Assembly: GCF_001611555.1 (NCBI RefSeq) | Contig: NZ_LSGP01000026.1 | Location: forward strand, 124,001-188,000 | From: Anaerosporomusa subterranea | Lineage (GTDB): Bacteria; Bacillota; Negativicutes; Sporomusales; Acetonemataceae | Direction of reading: 5' to 3' | DNA: 64,000 nt | In this document: positions 25,493-34,441 of the stretch, in pieces | How the letters are laid out: the number at the start of each line of letters is the position of its first letter | How positions within the stretch are numbered: position 1 is the stretch's first letter | Program-made: the position numbers and the translations under genes | The notes under the pieces: model-generated | Databases searched by the model: none | The model's input: only the letters and a program-made list of their open reading frames with translations | What the model was told of the DNA's origin: nothing

Positions 25493-26357
25493 TGCGATGA
25501 ATAGTAAGAAACCATTTCATCCAACCGATGATGAAGTTAAGCAATTAATGAATACGGCGATGTTTATCAAGCAATATGGCTGTACTGCTGAAGAGACGGC
25601 GATTGTCAGCCAATTAGCAAAGCAAATCAGTTCTGATATTACCGCACGTCGTCGCCGCAAACGCCTACTGTCAGCAGTTGCTGGAGTAGCTGCTGCAGCA
25701 CTCTTGTTCGCAGGCGTTTCGTTCCAAATGCCGACAGAGATTGCTCAAGAGCAAAGCAAAGAGAACATGCAAAGCCCGCAAGTGGCTGTGACGGAGAATC
25801 CGAATGCGACTGTAACGCGTGATAACAATAAAATTATTGAGTCGTTGCCTGCTAACTCAAGTCAGTCAACTCCCAATATAGCACGAAGTGTGAAACCGGA
25901 CGAATTGCCGCACCGTGCCAAAGCATCGTCAACACCAGAGGTCAAAAAGGATCTGGAAGTGAAGGAACAACCGCAGGTCGTTGCCGAAGCGCCGAAATCC
26001 GGCAACACAGTACTGATGATTCTACCTGACCGTTCTGCTGATTCTGTCTCGACGGAGGCTAGCGGGACAGTGCGTCAGGTGTATGGAAAGAACACAGAAA
26101 AAGAGATTATCGTAACCCAGCGCTCCAAAAATAGGGCTACTGATAAAACCGCAGTGGCGCCTGATCTGCCTGCAGCCCCGTCAGTAGCTAACCAGACTAG
26201 AACAACTGCAGCATCGTTAAATAAGGCTACACGAAATGTTGACGGTATGGAAGTTGTGGTCGAAGGAAAACAAACTCAGGCAGAACTTGAAAAGGTGGCC
26301 GACTCGCTGGTTCCCGCGGCCCAGGCTGACAGCAAGAGAAAAAAGGATAATCCGTAA
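25446..26357 (+). CDS. Single-pass membrane protein, putative anti-sigma factor
   Basis: 303 residues from the ATG at 25446 (AGGAGG 8 nt upstream). Residues 1-70 are a soluble helical region facing the cytoplasm, ending in RRRRKR. One membrane segment follows (LLSAVAGVAAAALLFAGVSF, about 73-95). The remaining 200 residues are low-complexity S/T/P/A/K-rich and extracytoplasmic. The topology and overlap with the sigma gene fit an anti-sigma factor. I do not see the HxxxCxxC of zinc anti-sigma (ZAS) proteins, and I recognise no named family. Confidence 0.6.
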   Translation: MMKEQFQIEEISKAIDAMNSKKPFHPTDDEVKQLMNTAMFIKQYGCTAEETAIVSQLAKQISSDITARRRRKRLLSAVAGVAAAALLFAGVSFQMPTEIAQEQSKENMQSPQVAVTENPNATVTRDNNKIIESLPANSSQSTPNIARSVKPDELPHRAKASSTPEVKKDLEVKEQPQVVAEAPKSGNTVLMILPDRSADSVSTEASGTVRQVYGKNTEKEIIVTQRSKNRATDKTAVAPDLPAAPSVANQTRTTAASLNKATRNVDGMEVVVEGKQTQAELEKVADSLVPAAQADSKRKKDNP

Positions 26358-26387
26358 AAATAACCAGTCATCAGACCCCGGCAACCA

Positions 26388-26435
26388 AACAGTGCAGGCG
26401 CCCGGAAAGAGGGCGCCTGCACTGTTTTAAAAGGG
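26388..26435 (+). terminator. Terminator after the sigma operon
   Basis: AAACAGTGCAGGCGCCC...GGGCGCCTGCACTGTTT with a 7-nt loop, then AAAAGG; a very strong GC-rich stem. Confidence 0.85.
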
Positions 26436-26527
26436 TATATAGGTATGTTTTAGCAGCTAGGATCATAAGGTTATACAGCTTGACAATGTACTTGCCGATA
26501 TACTTTCATGATAGGCGAGGTGAAAAG

Positions 26528-27574
26528 ATGAGGAATCCTAAAGTCTTGGCGATTGGTACTGCCGTGCCCGGTCATTCCCTATCTCAGGCAGAAATTAAAG
26601 AGTTTGCGGCATCTCTATTTCGTTCGCAACTTATGCAAATTGACCGCCTATTGCCAGTCTTTGATAACGGCTGTATTAAAAAACGCCATATTGCTAAGCC
26701 GCTGGCCTGGTATGGCGAAAAACACAGCTTCACCCAAGCCAATGAACAATATGTAGCAGAAGCGCTTAAGTTAGCAAAAGCAGCTGCCCAAGAGGCAATC
26801 GAATGGGCAGGTATTTCGCCTGAGAAAATCGGCATGGTCGTGTTTGTGTCTTCAACTGGAATAGCGACTCCTACTCTTGATGCTCGATTGATTCAAGACT
26901 TAGGGCTATCTCCCTATACCAGCAGGGTACCGATCTGGGGCCTAGGCTGCGCTGGTGGCGTATCCGGTTTGGCGCGGGCTGCCGAACTATATGGTGGTGG
27001 GAACTATGAGGCTGTTCTTATGATCTCTGTTGAATTGTGCAGTTTGACCTTTCAGCGTGATGATTTCTCGAAGTCAAACTTGGTCGGAACCAGCATTTTT
27101 GCGGATGGTGCAGCCGCAGTGGTGTTGTCATCTGATGGTGAAGGACCGGAAATCATCGGATCATGTAGCATGCTGTTCCCTGATACAGAGGATATGATGG
27201 GGTGGGATCTAATAGACAGTGGGTTTAAAGTACGCTTTTCCGGTGATATTCCCAGCATCATTCGTAATAACTTACCAGATTTATTGAAACAGGCCTGTCA
27301 ACACTGGGGAGTGGACCCTAACGAGATTGTTCATTATGTCGTCCATCCAGGCGGCGCTAAAGTACTAGCAGCCTATGCGGACAGTCTGGGTATTCCGGAT
27401 CACTGTTTGCAACAAGGCTATGAAGTTTTATCCGCTAATGGAAATATGTCGAGTTGTTCGGTTTTGTTCGTTCTGAACGAATTCCTTCATGACGTCCCGC
27501 CAAGCGGCGACTATGGCGTTATGCTAGCCCTTGGCCCGGGGTTTAGTTCTGAACAGGTATTATTCCGATGGTAA
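26528..27574 (+). CDS. Type III polyketide synthase (BpsA-like)
   Basis: A 348-residue chalcone/stilbene-synthase-type enzyme that extends a fatty acyl-CoA with malonyl-CoA to alkylpyrones or resorcinols. The catalytic triad is visible: C141 (WGLGCAGGVSG), H273 (YVVHPGGAKV) and N304 (LSANGNMSS). The ATG at 26528 has GGCGAGGTG upstream; the frame from 26480 lacks one. It overlaps the next gene, an isoprenylcysteine-methyltransferase-like protein, exactly as in the bpsA-bpsB pair of Bacillus subtilis, which makes methylated alkylpyrones. Confidence 0.88.
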   Translation: MRNPKVLAIGTAVPGHSLSQAEIKEFAASLFRSQLMQIDRLLPVFDNGCIKKRHIAKPLAWYGEKHSFTQANEQYVAEALKLAKAAAQEAIEWAGISPEKIGMVVFVSSTGIATPTLDARLIQDLGLSPYTSRVPIWGLGCAGGVSGLARAAELYGGGNYEAVLMISVELCSLTFQRDDFSKSNLVGTSIFADGAAAVVLSSDGEGPEIIGSCSMLFPDTEDMMGWDLIDSGFKVRFSGDIPSIIRNNLPDLLKQACQHWGVDPNEIVHYVVHPGGAKVLAAYADSLGIPDHCLQQGYEVLSANGNMSSCSVLFVLNEFLHDVPPSGDYGVMLALGPGFSSEQVLFRW

Positions 27575-28089
27575 TAGCGAGCTTGGCAGGCCTAGCCGTC
27601 TGTATTGCACTACAACGTTTGGCTGAATTGCGCATCGCTGCTGCTAATCGCGAATGGATTCTGGCAGCAGGTGGCCGCGAATACGGAAAAGGGCACTACC
27701 CGTGCTTCTTCATCTTACATGGTATCTGGTTGGTTGGTTGGGTATGTGAAGGATACTGGCGACAAGAGTGGAGTTATCTTTGGCCGATTTGGCTGACAAT
27801 GTTTACCCTGGCGCAAGGTCTGCGCTACTGGTGTATCAACAGCTTGGGGCTGTTTTGGAACACTCGAATTCTCGTCATTCCCGGAAAGCAGCCTATTTGC
27901 CAAGGACCATACCGCTATCTTCGCCATCCAAACTATCTTGCTGTAGCGATTGAACTAGCTAGCGTTCCACTGTTTTTCAACGCATGGATCACTGCAGTGA
28001 CTATCAGCATCATTAATGCACTGTTGCTGTTTGCGATTCGAATTCCTGCTGAAGAGGCTGCCTTGATTGAAGCAAAATCAGGTCGCTGA
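27568..28089 (+). CDS. ICMT-like membrane methyltransferase (BpsB-like)
   Basis: A 173-residue membrane protein of the isoprenylcysteine carboxyl methyltransferase/YpbQ family. Several hydrophobic helices precede the SAM-binding block QGPYRYLRHPNYLAVAIELAS. Its ATG lies inside the last codons of the polyketide synthase gene. By analogy with BpsB it should O-methylate the alkylpyrone made by its partner; this is inference from family and gene order. Confidence 0.84.
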   Translation: MVIASLAGLAVCIALQRLAELRIAAANREWILAAGGREYGKGHYPCFFILHGIWLVGWVCEGYWRQEWSYLWPIWLTMFTLAQGLRYWCINSLGLFWNTRILVIPGKQPICQGPYRYLRHPNYLAVAIELASVPLFFNAWITAVTISIINALLLFAIRIPAEEAALIEAKSGR

Positions 28090-28095
28090 AAAAGC

Positions 28096-28129
28096 AAAAA
28101 CCCTTCTGTATGAAGCAGAGGGGTTTTTG
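28096..28129 (+). terminator. Terminator after the polyketide pair
   Basis: AAAAACCCTTCTG...CAGAGGGGTTTTT stem-loop. A TATACT box for the next gene lies just behind it. Confidence 0.78.
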
Positions 28130-28159
28130 GTATGTTATACTAGTGGACGGGGGGGAACT

Positions 28160-28849
28160 ATGAAAAGATTACTTGACTATATTGATGATGTTCGGCAAAG
28201 GCCCTATTTGACCGTTATAATCGGCTTGGCAGTCAGTGCACTGTTTTTGGCATTATTCAGTAAAATTGCATCAGAAACGCTATATGAAAATGAGATGCAT
28301 GGCTTCGACTCGGCGGTAACATCATTCATTCGCTATCCAGCCGGACAAGCTCTCGACTTGTTCATGCTTTCCGTTACCGAGTTGGGATCGGGTATAGTCA
28401 TGCTGACCGTGACAATTATCATGCTGGCGGTCTTTATGTTGCGCGGCTGGCGGCGCGAAGCAATTGCGCTGCTTATCTGTCTGGCAGGAGCCGGTGTCCT
28501 TAATCAAGTGTTAAAAGTTTTGTTTGCGCGCTCTCGCCCTGACCTGTTCGGTTTAGTCGAAGAAGCCGGATATAGCTTTCCCAGTGGCCACTCCATGGTA
28601 TCATTCTGCGTATATGGCTTTTTGGCATATACCTTTAGCCGGAATTTTTCCTCTTTTCGCCAACGTGGACTTGTCTTTTTGGCTGCGGGAATCGTGGTGG
28701 CTCTTATTGGGATCAGCCGCATCTATCTCGGTGTTCATTATCCGACAGATGTACTGGCTGGCTACGTCGCAGGCGGGACTTGGCTGGGGTTTTGTACATC
28801 TTGGTTGCACTGGCGTGAGTATCGTGCAGAACGGCGATCAGGACGCTAA
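28160..28849 (+). CDS. PAP2-family membrane phosphatase
   Basis: A 229-residue protein with about six membrane segments and the three PAP2 motifs: KVLFARSRPD, PSGHS and SRIYLGVHYPTD. Likely substrates are undecaprenyl pyrophosphate or phosphatidate/PGP. The ATG at 28160 follows a 7-G tract (28149-28155) acting as the ribosome site; the longer frame from 28067 crosses the terminator and is rejected. The stop overlaps the convergent protease gene by 4 nt. Confidence 0.88.
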   Translation: MKRLLDYIDDVRQRPYLTVIIGLAVSALFLALFSKIASETLYENEMHGFDSAVTSFIRYPAGQALDLFMLSVTELGSGIVMLTVTIIMLAVFMLRGWRREAIALLICLAGAGVLNQVLKVLFARSRPDLFGLVEEAGYSFPSGHSMVSFCVYGFLAYTFSRNFSSFRQRGLVFLAAGIVVALIGISRIYLGVHYPTDVLAGYVAGGTWLGFCTSWLHWREYRAERRSGR

Positions 28850-30066
28850 TTTGGAGAACTCGTAATGGCTGTGATGCGTTCGATTGCTGACGGATGGGTG
28901 CTGAACAAACGGAGGTAAGGAGCGGGATCGACGTCAGAGTGATTTTTAACCGCCAGACTAACCTGCAGTCGTATTGCCGCCTCTTGATTGCCGGTTAGCA
29001 TGACGGCAACCGCATCCGCTTCCCGTTCCATTTGCCGGGAAATCAGATTTTGAACCGGCAGTGTAACGAAAGATCCCAGATAGAAAAATAACAAGATGAA
29101 CAGCCAGACATGAGGCGGGGGGCTTGCTGAACTCGGCAAAGAAGCCCGTAAAACGAGAAACAGTATTCCCCATGCGATGAGATTTCCGATCATACCCCAC
29201 AGCATGCCTTTAGTAATATGGCCTTGCCGCCAGTGCGCCAATTCATGGGCGACGACAGATTCCACTTCATCAGCTGGATATTTAGCCAATAAATTGTCGT
29301 AAAGCACAACTTGTCTCGTTTCGCCAACACCAGCGAAGTAGGCGTTGGCCCGTGTCGTTCTGCGACTGGCATCCATGATTAAAACTTCATTGACTGGCAG
29401 GCCGGCTTTGTCTGCCAGTCGCTTTACCATTGAGGTCACTGCCGGATCGCTGGCTGGAGTAAATCGGTTGAACAGAGGGGACACGACAACCGGCCATAAA
29501 TAGGACGAGGCTACGATCCAAATAGAAATAAACGCCGCTGCCGCTAACCACCAGAATTTGGGTAGACGGTGCATCGCCTGGATAAGCAGTGTTGCCCCCA
29601 CACCGGCCAACAGTAGCTCGAGTCCAGCGCTTTTTAGATAATCGATAAACCATGAACCAGCGGTTTCAGTAGAGAATCCCCATTGCTGCTGCCAGATGAA
29701 ACTGCTGAAAAATGTAAACGGCAAACTGAGAACCTGCAGAGAAAGCCAGAGTACTATAAATAATAACAAGGAACTGATCAATGCTCTTCCGGAAACAGCT
29801 TTAACAATCATTTGCGATATCGCTAGACCGCGCCCGCTAGATATCAGCCAGGTCAAGTAGCCGCATTGTATCGTAAAGCTTATAATAAAGGCAATTCGCA
29901 GAGGCCGGCTGTAAGTGCGCCCATCTTCTACTTGCTGCAGACTGAAATATGTAAGCAAATCAGGCCTGGGATTGGCCGGGATTGTAGCAAACCAAAAATA
30001 CAACAGTCCCATTGCTATGGCTGTTCCTAATAATCCTAACCAAAAGATCATACCGGCGCGCTGCAT
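28846..30066 (-). CDS. M48 family (Ste24-type) membrane metalloprotease
   Basis: A 406-residue zinc protease. Membrane helices occupy residues 1-190, the motif HELAHWRQGH follows in the middle, and the third zinc ligand is in SRQMEREADAVAV. The arrangement matches CAAX prenyl protease 1/Ste24 rather than the shorter HtpX. Bacteria do not prenylate CAAX proteins in general, so the natural substrate is probably a membrane protein. CCAGGAGG precedes the ATG. The 280 nt upstream carry only a short hairpin near 30119-30146 (GAGAGAAGGC/GCCTTCTCTC). Confidence 0.86.
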   Translation of the reverse strand: MQRAGMIFWLGLLGTAIAMGLLYFWFATIPANPRPDLLTYFSLQQVEDGRTYSRPLRIAFIISFTIQCGYLTWLISSGRGLAISQMIVKAVSGRALISSLLLFIVLWLSLQVLSLPFTFFSSFIWQQQWGFSTETAGSWFIDYLKSAGLELLLAGVGATLLIQAMHRLPKFWWLAAAAFISIWIVASSYLWPVVVSPLFNRFTPASDPAVTSMVKRLADKAGLPVNEVLIMDASRRTTRANAYFAGVGETRQVVLYDNLLAKYPADEVESVVAHELAHWRQGHITKGMLWGMIGNLIAWGILFLVLRASLPSSASPPPHVWLFILLFFYLGSFVTLPVQNLISRQMEREADAVAVMLTGNQEAAIRLQVSLAVKNHSDVDPAPYLRLFSTHPSAIERITAITSSPN

Positions 30067-30340
30067 ATCTTTCGCCTCCTGGAAAATTCAAAAGTATAAC
30101 GACAGCATTGAAGACAAAGAGAGAAGGCCCAGCCTTCTCTCTTATTATAAGCACCCATCCTACTTCTCGAGGTTTTCGTTTTCCGTAGTACCGATAAAGT
30201 TACTGATCAAAGTGGAATCGAAACCAGCCTTTGCTATGGAGTTATTCAGAAGGGATACACATGATCTTTCTGGGGTTCAGGAATAGGTTACTAATTAACT
30301 TTTGACTTGACTAACTCGGGATATTGGGACCAACTGGGGG

Positions 30341-30447
30341 AAAAAAAACACACTACCCAAAGTTCCAGGTTGAAGGGAAGCTAACCAATCGAAAAACCTT
30401 CCGATGAGTCGATGCCCGCGAAAACCTGAGTAAGTAGGATTGTGCTT
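30341..30447 (-). ncRNA. Candidate small RNA, about 107 nt
   Basis: On the minus strand a good promoter (30454-30482) would start a transcript near 30447, and the transcript runs to a T8 tract at 30348-30341. No ORF fits. Possible pairings are CACA near the 5' end with TGTG before the T-run, CAGGTT with AACCTG, GGAAG with CTTCC, and ATCGA with TCGAT, the last crossing the GGAAG stem as in a pseudoknot. It is not SRP RNA (no GGAAGCAGCC block), and I recognise no riboswitch class. The rest of 30067-30544 holds nothing I can name. Confidence 0.4.
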
Positions 30448-30453
30448 GATTAA

Positions 30454-30482
30454 ATAATAGCATACTTCTATTGACTTTACAA
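30454..30482 (-). promoter_or_regulatory. Promoter of the candidate small RNA
   Basis: On the minus strand TTGTAA (30477-30482), 17 nt, TATTAT (30454-30459). Confidence 0.55.
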
Positions 30483-30544
30483 GAGGAAAATTCAGTGAAT
30501 TATTAGAAATTTTACAACAACTATAATGAAGGCTTCCACTGAAG

Positions 30545-31303
30545 CTAAAAATATATTGAACGCACTTCAGTAACCACATCAAGCAATCGGTTAGGTAACT
30601 GAGGAATAGCATAGCCGATGAACAGGGGAGAAGTGACAAAACGCGGAGTTAATTTGATTGCTACACTATCGTTGACGCGATAAAAAAACAGATTATAACT
30701 TTTGCAGCGTCGGTGAAAGTGGTTGAGGATGTAATGCGCGATTGTCTGAATGTAGTCTGCGGTCTGCTCTAACTGATCGAGGGTTTTGCCGACAATATTA
30801 AACTCAAAAAAGCCAATTCGCGGTAAGGTTGAGAGATTCAAAGTGACACCGCGCTTTTCATCGATAAGCTCACCGACGAAATACTCTGGCTTGATATTTT
30901 TCCGATAATCAATTTTACGCAATCCGACAATTTGCATGTGAGGATGCCGGATTGTTCCGCCAGAATAAGGACCATGATTTTTATAAAAAATTACAGAGGC
31001 AAAAGCGGGGTCTTTTTCCATCGCAAGCCAATGCTGGATGCCAAAACGAATAACACGATACAAATGCTGTTTCGGGTAAAGCGATAATTCTGAGCCGCAG
31101 TTTGCTGTCTCAATTAGCACTGTCTGCACGGCATCTTCAAGAACAGGGTACTTGTTCTTCAAGAGGATAATGTCACCATCTTGATCAAGAATGTCAACAA
31201 GTGTGTTCCGGTCACAGAAGGGGCAAGCGGTATCCTGATTAGTGATGTTTTCCGGCTTTTGGCTGCCGATGAATGAGTTGAAGTATAGATGTGTGGCTTT
31301 CAT
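30545..31303 (-). CDS. DUF4931 family protein (HIT/GalT-like)
   Basis: A 252-residue soluble protein. The N-terminus has a zinc-type CPFCDR and the middle has IRHPHMQIVGL, the H-P-H-x-Q motif of galactose-1-phosphate uridylyltransferase-like HIT proteins. The ATG at 31303 follows AAGGAGA; the longer frame to 31441 covers a promoter region. DUF4931 proteins are uncharacterised; a nucleotidyl transferase or phosphorylase activity is likely from the motif. Confidence 0.78.
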   Translation of the reverse strand: MKATHLYFNSFIGSQKPENITNQDTACPFCDRNTLVDILDQDGDIILLKNKYPVLEDAVQTVLIETANCGSELSLYPKQHLYRVIRFGIQHWLAMEKDPAFASVIFYKNHGPYSGGTIRHPHMQIVGLRKIDYRKNIKPEYFVGELIDEKRGVTLNLSTLPRIGFFEFNIVGKTLDQLEQTADYIQTIAHYILNHFHRRCKSYNLFFYRVNDSVAIKLTPRFVTSPLFIGYAIPQLPNRLLDVVTEVRSIYF

Positions 31304-31413
31304 GGGATCTCCTTTTTGGGCTCCTGCTTCTATAGTATGTTCGCAATTCTTGGTGCAAACTCCTCCGAACGTGCATGAAATTCTAAGAAAGATCTCATTT
31401 TGAATGAGTACCC

Positions 31414-31431
31414 TTGTGATTTTATTCACAT
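31414..31431 (+). promoter_or_regulatory. Rex/CRP-type palindrome upstream of the SLC13-glcD operon
   Basis: TTGTGA-TTTTAT-TCACAT differs by one base from the adhE leader site at 20952-20969 read on the minus strand. A CATAAT preceded by TGT lies at 31474-31479, so the site would sit about 50 nt upstream of the -10. Confidence 0.55.
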
Positions 31432-31531
31432 TTATTTCCAAAAAATGCCCGTGAACTTTTAATTAATGTGTGTCATAATGAAATTAAAAGCCGAACTTAA
31501 AAGGATCGGCGAAAAAAGAGGGGGGTAAACT

Positions 31532-32935
31532 ATGACACCAAAGAAGTGGCTCCAAGTTATCGCGGCATTTGCTTGTCTCGCAGCCATTAATTGGCTGACT
31601 CCTGAAGTTGCCGGTCTAAAAGCAGCGGGAAAGGCGTCTTTGGCAGTGGCGGTATTCGCCATCGTCGTTTGGGTGACTCAAGCGATCGATGATGCGCTCA
31701 GTGGATTGCTGATTGTGTTCCTCTTGGCGGCGCTAAATGCAACCACGGTGGCCGGCGCTTTCAGCGGCTATGCGAACACCTCACTATGGCTGATTGTCAT
31801 CGGCTTTATCATGGCCGGTTGCATGGAGAAATCCGGACTATCCAAGCGAATTGCACTAGTGCTTGTCAACTTAGCTGGTGGATCGGCTAACAAAGTGTAC
31901 TGGGCGGTTGCTGGAGTAATGGCTGTACTCAGCTTCCTGGTTCCTTCCATTACGGCGCGAACCCTGTTAATGTTGCCAATTATTCTTGGTATCGGTCAAG
32001 CATTTGATGCGAAGCAAGGACAGTCCAATATCGTAAAAGCCCTTATCTTTATTGTTGCGATGAGTGGAACGATGATGAGTATCGGCGTGCTAACCGCTCA
32101 TGTGGGCAATCCGATAACGGCTGGTCTCATTGAAGCTGCCACTAAGAAAACGATTTCCTGGTCGGAATGGTTCCGGATCGGCGGACCGCCTGCGTTTATT
32201 ATGGCGTTTATATCTGTCTATTTACTGCGCCTAATGTGGCCGCCAGAAATCAAAAATTTGGGTGAAGGTCAGTCCTACATCCAGCGGGAACTGGCTGCGC
32301 TGGGTAACCTAAGCCGTCATGAGATTTATACGATGATCGTGTTTCTTCTGACACTACTGTTGTGGGCGACAGATGCCATACATAAGATTAATGTCGTCAT
32401 TGTCGGAATGCTCTCCATTATTCTTCTGCTGTGGCCTGCTCAAGGTATCATGAACTGGAAGGAAGCTTCAACGAAAGTTCCCTGGAATGTATTTATTCTC
32501 TATGGAGCAGGTCTGTCCATGGGCGCCGCACTGGTGAGTTCCGGGGCTGCTAAATGGATTGCGGGAACAATGCTTGGTCCTATTGCTGCCATGTCGCATT
32601 CGATGCAGATGATTCTTCTGATCTGGATCGCTACTGCTTTACAAATCTTTTTTACCGGCGGTGGTCCGAAGACGACTGCGCTTACCCCGATTATTATTGC
32701 CCACGCAGTCGCAATCAACGCTGATCCAATGGTTTTCGCTTTAATCTTAGGTATGAATATGCAACATCAATATCTATTGCCGGTTAGCAATATGCCGAAT
32801 GCTGTTGCCATGGGCACCGGACATATCACTGCCAATGAACTGATGAAAACTGGCGCAGTGATGAGTATTTTCGCGGCTGTTTTCATGAGCATAGTAGTAT
32901 TGACATATTGGAATTGGCTCGGCTTAGTTAAATAA
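31532..32935 (+). CDS. SLC13/DASS family anion:sodium symporter
   Basis: A 467-residue carrier with 11-12 hydrophobic segments and DASS-family blocks: NTSLWLIVIGFIMAG in the first half and FTGGGPKTTALTP in the second, which resemble the paired substrate/Na+ loops. Likely substrates are di- or tricarboxylates or related hydroxy acids. GAGGGGGG precedes the ATG. A GlcD-type oxidase follows 20 nt downstream, suggesting import of a 2-hydroxy acid such as glycolate, lactate or malate for oxidation. Confidence 0.86.
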   Translation: MTPKKWLQVIAAFACLAAINWLTPEVAGLKAAGKASLAVAVFAIVVWVTQAIDDALSGLLIVFLLAALNATTVAGAFSGYANTSLWLIVIGFIMAGCMEKSGLSKRIALVLVNLAGGSANKVYWAVAGVMAVLSFLVPSITARTLLMLPIILGIGQAFDAKQGQSNIVKALIFIVAMSGTMMSIGVLTAHVGNPITAGLIEAATKKTISWSEWFRIGGPPAFIMAFISVYLLRLMWPPEIKNLGEGQSYIQRELAALGNLSRHEIYTMIVFLLTLLLWATDAIHKINVVIVGMLSIILLLWPAQGIMNWKEASTKVPWNVFILYGAGLSMGAALVSSGAAKWIAGTMLGPIAAMSHSMQMILLIWIATALQIFFTGGGPKTTALTPIIIAHAVAINADPMVFALILGMNMQHQYLLPVSNMPNAVAMGTGHITANELMKTGAVMSIFAAVFMSIVVLTYWNWLGLVK

Positions 32936-32955
32936 ATTAGTGTTGGAGGCTAAAA

Positions 32956-34359
32956 ATGAAGCAATATAATTCAGTTACACAAACTATTCTTGATCAACTT
33001 AAGCTAATTGTCGGCGATAGGTATGTATTCACAGATGCTGAAAAAATGGAGCCATATGCGCATGACGAAGTAACAGACAGCCGTTATCACCATATGCCGG
33101 AGGTAGTTGTACTGCCTGACGCGGCCGAACAAGTGGCAGAGATATTGAAATTGGCTAACCGTGAACTGATCCCGATAGTGCCGAGGGGAGCGGGTACTGG
33201 CCTTGCCTGCGGCGCTGTGCCGATCGACGGCGGCATCGTATTGAGCCTTGAACGGATGAACCGTGTTCTTGAAATTAATGATGAGTGTTTATACATGATT
33301 GTTGAGCCTGGCGTTCGGACTGATGATGTGCAGAAAGCCGCTAAAACGCACGAATTATTTTACGCCGGAGACCCCTGTAGCGGCGATAGTTGCTTCATTG
33401 GCGGCAACGTGGCAACAAATGCAGGCGGCAATAAAGCGGTCAAGTATGGAACAACGCGACATCAAGTATATGGCATGCAAGTTGTGACTCCGACCGGCGA
33501 CATCGTAGAGCTCGGTGGACGGCTAGCGAAAAATACGACCGGTTATAGTCTGGAGCAGCTCCTGATCGGCTCAGAAGGAACTCTGGGCGTCATTACCCGT
33601 ATTACTCTTAAGCTGATGCCGCTGCCGCAGCATGTTGTCGATCTGTTGGCAATCTTCCCGGATATCGATTCTGCTGTTGGTATTGTGTCAAAAGTAATTA
33701 AAGCAGGTGTGACGCCAACCTGTGTTGAGTTTATGGATAATGTGACCATTAAAAGTGTGGAGCACTTCTTAAATGAAAAGCTGCCGCACAGTGAGAATGG
33801 ACACTATATTATTCTCCAGGTTGAAGCAGATACAGAGGATATGCTTGATGATAAAAGTGTTCTGCTTGATGAGCTTTGCACGGAAAATGGGGCGCTCAGC
33901 GTTCTTGTTGCTGATCCGCAGAAAATATGGCGGGCGCGTAAGGCATTTGCCGAGGCAGTTCGTCATGAGAGCTTGGTGATGGGTAAAGAAGACATAGTCG
34001 TTCCGGTTGATCAAATTCCGCAACTTATGCGAGAAATCGCCGTACTTAGCGAAAAGTACCAGTTGGTAACTCGTACAGCTAGTCATGCTGGTGATGGTAA
34101 TGTTCATTTGAATATTCTTAAAGGAAATATGCCTGATGACGAATGGGATCAAAAGATCGAAGCGATGCAGACTGAACTGTACGCTGCGGTCTACCGGATA
34201 GGCGGCAAGTTGTCAGGTGAGCACGGCATTGGCTACAAACGCAAACAACTGATGCAAGAATTTACTCCTGTTGGTGAACTCAATATGATGCGCGCCATTA
34301 AAAACGCGCTTGATCCGAATCTTATCCTAAACCCCGGCAAAATTTTCGACGTAGAATAA
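32956..34359 (+). CDS. FAD-linked 2-hydroxyacid oxidase/dehydrogenase (GlcD type)
   Basis: A 467-residue protein with an FAD_binding_4 domain (PRGAGTGLACG, GGNVATNAGGNKAVKYGTTRHQV, GSEGTLGVIT) and a C-terminal FAD-oxidase domain ending in SGEHGIGYKRK and NPGKIFD. It matches GlcD/D-lactate dehydrogenase subunits. In anaerobes these enzymes often work with EtfAB in electron confurcation; no etf genes or GlcF-type iron-sulfur subunit are adjacent. It is co-transcribed with the SLC13 carrier. Confidence 0.9.
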   Translation: MKQYNSVTQTILDQLKLIVGDRYVFTDAEKMEPYAHDEVTDSRYHHMPEVVVLPDAAEQVAEILKLANRELIPIVPRGAGTGLACGAVPIDGGIVLSLERMNRVLEINDECLYMIVEPGVRTDDVQKAAKTHELFYAGDPCSGDSCFIGGNVATNAGGNKAVKYGTTRHQVYGMQVVTPTGDIVELGGRLAKNTTGYSLEQLLIGSEGTLGVITRITLKLMPLPQHVVDLLAIFPDIDSAVGIVSKVIKAGVTPTCVEFMDNVTIKSVEHFLNEKLPHSENGHYIILQVEADTEDMLDDKSVLLDELCTENGALSVLVADPQKIWRARKAFAEAVRHESLVMGKEDIVVPVDQIPQLMREIAVLSEKYQLVTRTASHAGDGNVHLNILKGNMPDDEWDQKIEAMQTELYAAVYRIGGKLSGEHGIGYKRKQLMQEFTPVGELNMMRAIKNALDPNLILNPGKIFDVE

Positions 34360-34366
34360 TCCTTGG

Positions 34367-34441
34367 GAAGATCGCCGCGCTTCGCTCGCGATGACACGCA
34401 TAGTAAGATGGCGTCATCGCGAGCGAAGCGCGGCGATCTTC
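34367..34441. repeat. REP-like palindrome with perfect 29-bp arms
   Basis: The left arm 34367-34395 (GAAGATCGCCGCGCTTCGCT and onward) and right arm 34413-34441 are exact complements around a 17-nt loop. The arm resembles a palindrome seen in intergenic regions of many bacteria with a CGAAGCG...TCGCGA core. Translation gives the RFARDD/SSRAKRGDLP peptides often mis-called as ORFs. Confidence 0.8.

Noticed and set aside
30341-30447. SRP RNA as identity of the candidate small RNA
   Set aside because: It has a GGAAGG segment but lacks the conserved GGAAGCAGCC loop region and the pairing of the SRP S-domain.
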